Part shown: positions 62,178 to 64,000 of the stretch, piece after piece
Position numbering within the stretch: position 1 is the first letter of the stretch
How the letters are laid out: each line of letters starts with the position of its first letter
Origin: Neptuniibacter sp048548695
Lineage (GTDB): Bacteria; Pseudomonadota; Gammaproteobacteria; Pseudomonadales; Balneatricaceae
NCBI RefSeq assembly: GCF_048548695.1
Contig: NZ_JBLYIF010000002.1
Strand: one strand, 5' to 3'
Length of the DNA stretch: 64,000 nucleotides
Notes under the pieces: model-generated
Database searches by the model: none
What the model saw: only the letters and a program-made list of their open reading frames with translations
What the model was told of the DNA's origin: nothing
Position numbers and translations under genes: made by a program

Positions 62178-62531
62178 TAATGCGCCCGTCATGCTTAATG
62201 GTCGTGTGCGCTTAATGGGTTTTTCCCGGCAGTAACATATCGGATGCCATGCTTGGGTTGGAGCGATTAACAATAGGGTTTTCCTGCTCAGTAAATCGCT
62301 TCAGTACCCGGACTTTTGTTACTGAATTGGCCTTGGTAAGGTGCTTCAGGAACAGTTGAATCTGGCGATCAGACTGTATCCCTGTTCGTGTTCTTCATTG
62401 GCACTGTCAGACTATCCGGTTCTGCTCGCACCTCAGCGCTAACCCTCAGCCACTGTGACATAAGGGCGTGAATGGATGAGTGCACAGCGTCAGCGCCCCG
62501 TCAGCTTTATGCGCACAGCAAAGTGTCAGGC
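62178..62531. other. Intergenic region with a possible decayed reading frame
   Basis: These 354 bp lie between the convergent yjdM and channel genes. On the minus strand a frame without a start codon is open for about 60 codons (62213-62394) and ends in LLPGKTH. It contains QIQLFLKHLTKANSVTKVRV, which looks coding-like, but it is not supported by a start or a recognised family. Otherwise I see nothing. Confidence 0.3.
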
Positions 62532-62960
62532 TTATTCTCGGGTAGTCCAGTGCTTTTGCATCTCAAAGAACAGGAAAGAGGCGGTCCAGGTGATCAATAC
62601 CAGTCCGGTGAGTGACTCGACACCGGTCAGGTAGCGGATATGACCAATGGGTTCGATATCGCCAAACCCCAGTGTGGTAAACACAGTAAATGAAAAGTAG
62701 GCACAATCCATCAGGCTGCCATCAATGTTGCCGGTCAGGCTGCCCCAGCTGCCCATTCGGTTCATGACGTAGTACACCAGACCGAAAATCCAGATCTCTA
62801 TGCTATGTGCAATCAGAGCACTGAACACCCCAAATACAATGCGGTAACGGTGGGCAATTTTCATTTTGGGGATATGCAGCGTGACCCGAAACAAAAATTC
62901 ATAATGCACAATGACGGTAATCGCCACCACTAGGCTATTGAGCAGAAAAATATAAACCAT
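62532..62960 (-). CDS. Two-helix potassium channel
   Basis: The 142-residue protein has a hydrophobic N-terminus, a helix (AHSIEIWIFGLVYYVMN), and a pore region with the selectivity filter TLGFGD in FTVFTTLGFGDIEP, followed by a final helix (GLVLITWTASFLFF). TLGFGD is a variant of the canonical TVGYGD filter, seen in many bacterial channels. The ATG at 62960 follows GGTAGGCG. No regulatory RCK/TrkA-N domain is attached. Confidence 0.87.
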   Translation of the reverse strand: MVYIFLLNSLVVAITVIVHYEFLFRVTLHIPKMKIAHRYRIVFGVFSALIAHSIEIWIFGLVYYVMNRMGSWGSLTGNIDGSLMDCAYFSFTVFTTLGFGDIEPIGHIRYLTGVESLTGLVLITWTASFLFFEMQKHWTTRE

Positions 62961-63205
62961 TCGCCTACCGTCACATGACTTTTTGATTGGTAAGAAAAGT
63001 GTACCATCAGATTGGTACAAAGATAGGTGATGCGTGTCATGGTATTGATTTTTATGCTTTTAACGACGTCGCTACTGGCTTGATTGTATTGGCAGCCGGG
63101 CGTTATGGACAAAGAAAGATTGTGTGCGGGTATAAATGTCACTAATCTGAAGGTATCAAAAACTTGTCACTTATCTTCGATAGCTGACTGACTATTGGGG
63201 TATAC

Positions 63206-63865
63206 ATGACGACTTCCGCACGTGTTCGCTATCAAACCATCGAGTTTGATAAGACTGACATCCATCTCTGCACCCTGCGTGATAATCAGCAGTTCCATGA
63301 CCCGGCTGGCCAAGCCGAGGCATTGGGGATTTCATCTGCCAGCTGGCCGATTTTTGGCGTGGTTTGGCCCTCCAGTCTGGTGTTGGCGCACTACATGTCG
63401 GATTACAACACTGAGGGCAAGCGGATTCTGGAAATCGGTTGTGGCATGGCGCTGTCCAGCCTGATGCTGAATAAACGCCATGATGACATCACTGCAACTG
63501 ATTACCACCCGGAAGTGGAACGCTTTTTAATGCGTAATACCCAGTTGAATGGAGATGACCCCATCGCCTTTGAGCGGGTGGACTGGGCTGACCCGCAGGA
63601 TGAACTTGGGTTATTTGATCTGATTATCGGGAGTGACTTGTTGTATGAAGACCAGCATATAAAGTTACTGGCCAGTTTTATCGAGCGTCATGCCAAACCA
63701 GAGTGTGAGGTGATTTTGGTCGATCCCGGCCGTGGCCGCAAAAGCAAGCTGGGTAAGCAACTGGAAGTGTGGGGTTATTCCCATCAGTATTTTAAGCCAG
63801 AAGACACTGAGTACCTCGAGCAGGTGTTCAAAGGAGATATCCTAAGATTCTGGCGCACAGCCTGA
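63206..63865 (+). CDS. METTL21-like SAM-dependent methyltransferase
   Basis: The 219-residue protein has the SAM motif ILEIGCGMALSSLML and the downstream DLIIGSDLLYEDQHI typical of the lysine-methyltransferase-16 family (METTL21-like). Upstream, PIFGVVWPSSLVLAHYM is the family's conserved N-terminal stretch. The target, probably a protein lysine or small nitrogen group, is unknown. It is the last gene in the window; the remaining 135 bp contain nothing supported. Confidence 0.82.
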   Translation: MTTSARVRYQTIEFDKTDIHLCTLRDNQQFHDPAGQAEALGISSASWPIFGVVWPSSLVLAHYMSDYNTEGKRILEIGCGMALSSLMLNKRHDDITATDYHPEVERFLMRNTQLNGDDPIAFERVDWADPQDELGLFDLIIGSDLLYEDQHIKLLASFIERHAKPECEVILVDPGRGRKSKLGKQLEVWGYSHQYFKPEDTEYLEQVFKGDILRFWRTA

Positions 63866-64000
63866 TTTCTCAGTTTAAAATATTCACGGGTTTTCGTTGT
63901 GGCGCTATTTCGGGCGGGTGAGCCTGATGCTGATATCGTATTTCAATATACAGCCGAATCATGTCTCTGTTGGAGCCTTTTTATAAAATTCTTCTGGCAC

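Noticed and set aside
1..64000. Prophage, transposon, CRISPR or defence island
   Set aside because: No integrase, transposase, phage structural gene, spaced repeat array or known defence gene was found; the content is mostly core metabolism and motility.

Overview
The window comes from a flagellated, Gram-negative gammaproteobacterium, most likely a marine Oceanospirillales/Pseudomonas-like lineage. This placement is inferred from the Pseudomonas-type flagellar order (flgA divergent from cheV-cheR, then flgBCDEFGHIJKL), sigma-54-type promoters before flgB and flgF, a Pseudomonas-length dapD beside dapC and dapE, pilU, an FKBP without a His-rich tail, and the rlmG/ygjP neighbour pair. No phage, insertion sequence, integrase, CRISPR array or rRNA gene is visible. 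Two runs of N (27552-27647 and 27892-27990) mark unresolved assembly inside a repeat.

Layout. 1-14017: chemotaxis adaptor and methyltransferase plus the rod, hook, ring and junction genes of the flagellum, with two strong sigma-54 promoters and a sigma-28 promoter overlapping the end of flgJ. 14139-26983: fatty-acyl-CoA ligase, a periplasmic haem-type sensor protein, pilU, a glutamate-cysteine-ligase-like enzyme paired with a zinc deacylase, a CHASE-GGDEF-EAL protein, a frameshifted peroxiredoxin-glutaredoxin hybrid, cvfB and an acyl-CoA dehydrogenase. 27122-28126: a tRNA operon (Ser-Asn-Lys-Lys) that runs into tandem copies of a 182-bp unit, each ending in the last 18-19 bases of tRNA-Lys and each carrying a terminator hairpin. 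28232-36789: a degenerate HD-GYP protein, a PocR-GGDEF protein, a TPR protein, two transglutaminases facing each other, an O-methyltransferase and greB. 37342-42676: a seven-gene minus-strand operon (dapC, Spx/ArsC-like, dapD, dapE, rlmA and two small unknowns). 42844-50331: a PilZ protein, an RND pump with its adaptor, a hydrolase, a glycerate-kinase-like protein and a lipoprotein. 50727-56414: pdxH, esterase, SlyD-type FKBP, several very small proteins, rlmG, ygjP and a DUF2726 protein. 56618-61192: two large secreted proteases. 61842-63865: yjdM/phnA, a potassium channel and a methyltransferase.

Themes. Motility and cyclic-di-GMP signalling recur: flagellum, PilU, GGDEF-EAL, PocR-GGDEF, HD-GYP and PilZ lie within 43 kb, and the GGDEF-EAL gene has a sigma-28-like promoter that would tie it to flagellar gene expression. 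The most unusual structure is the tRNA-Lys tail repeat. Its architecture closely parallels the tyrT repeat region of Escherichia coli (rtT RNA/Tpr), but at a different tRNA and with, as far as can be judged here, a different unit sequence.
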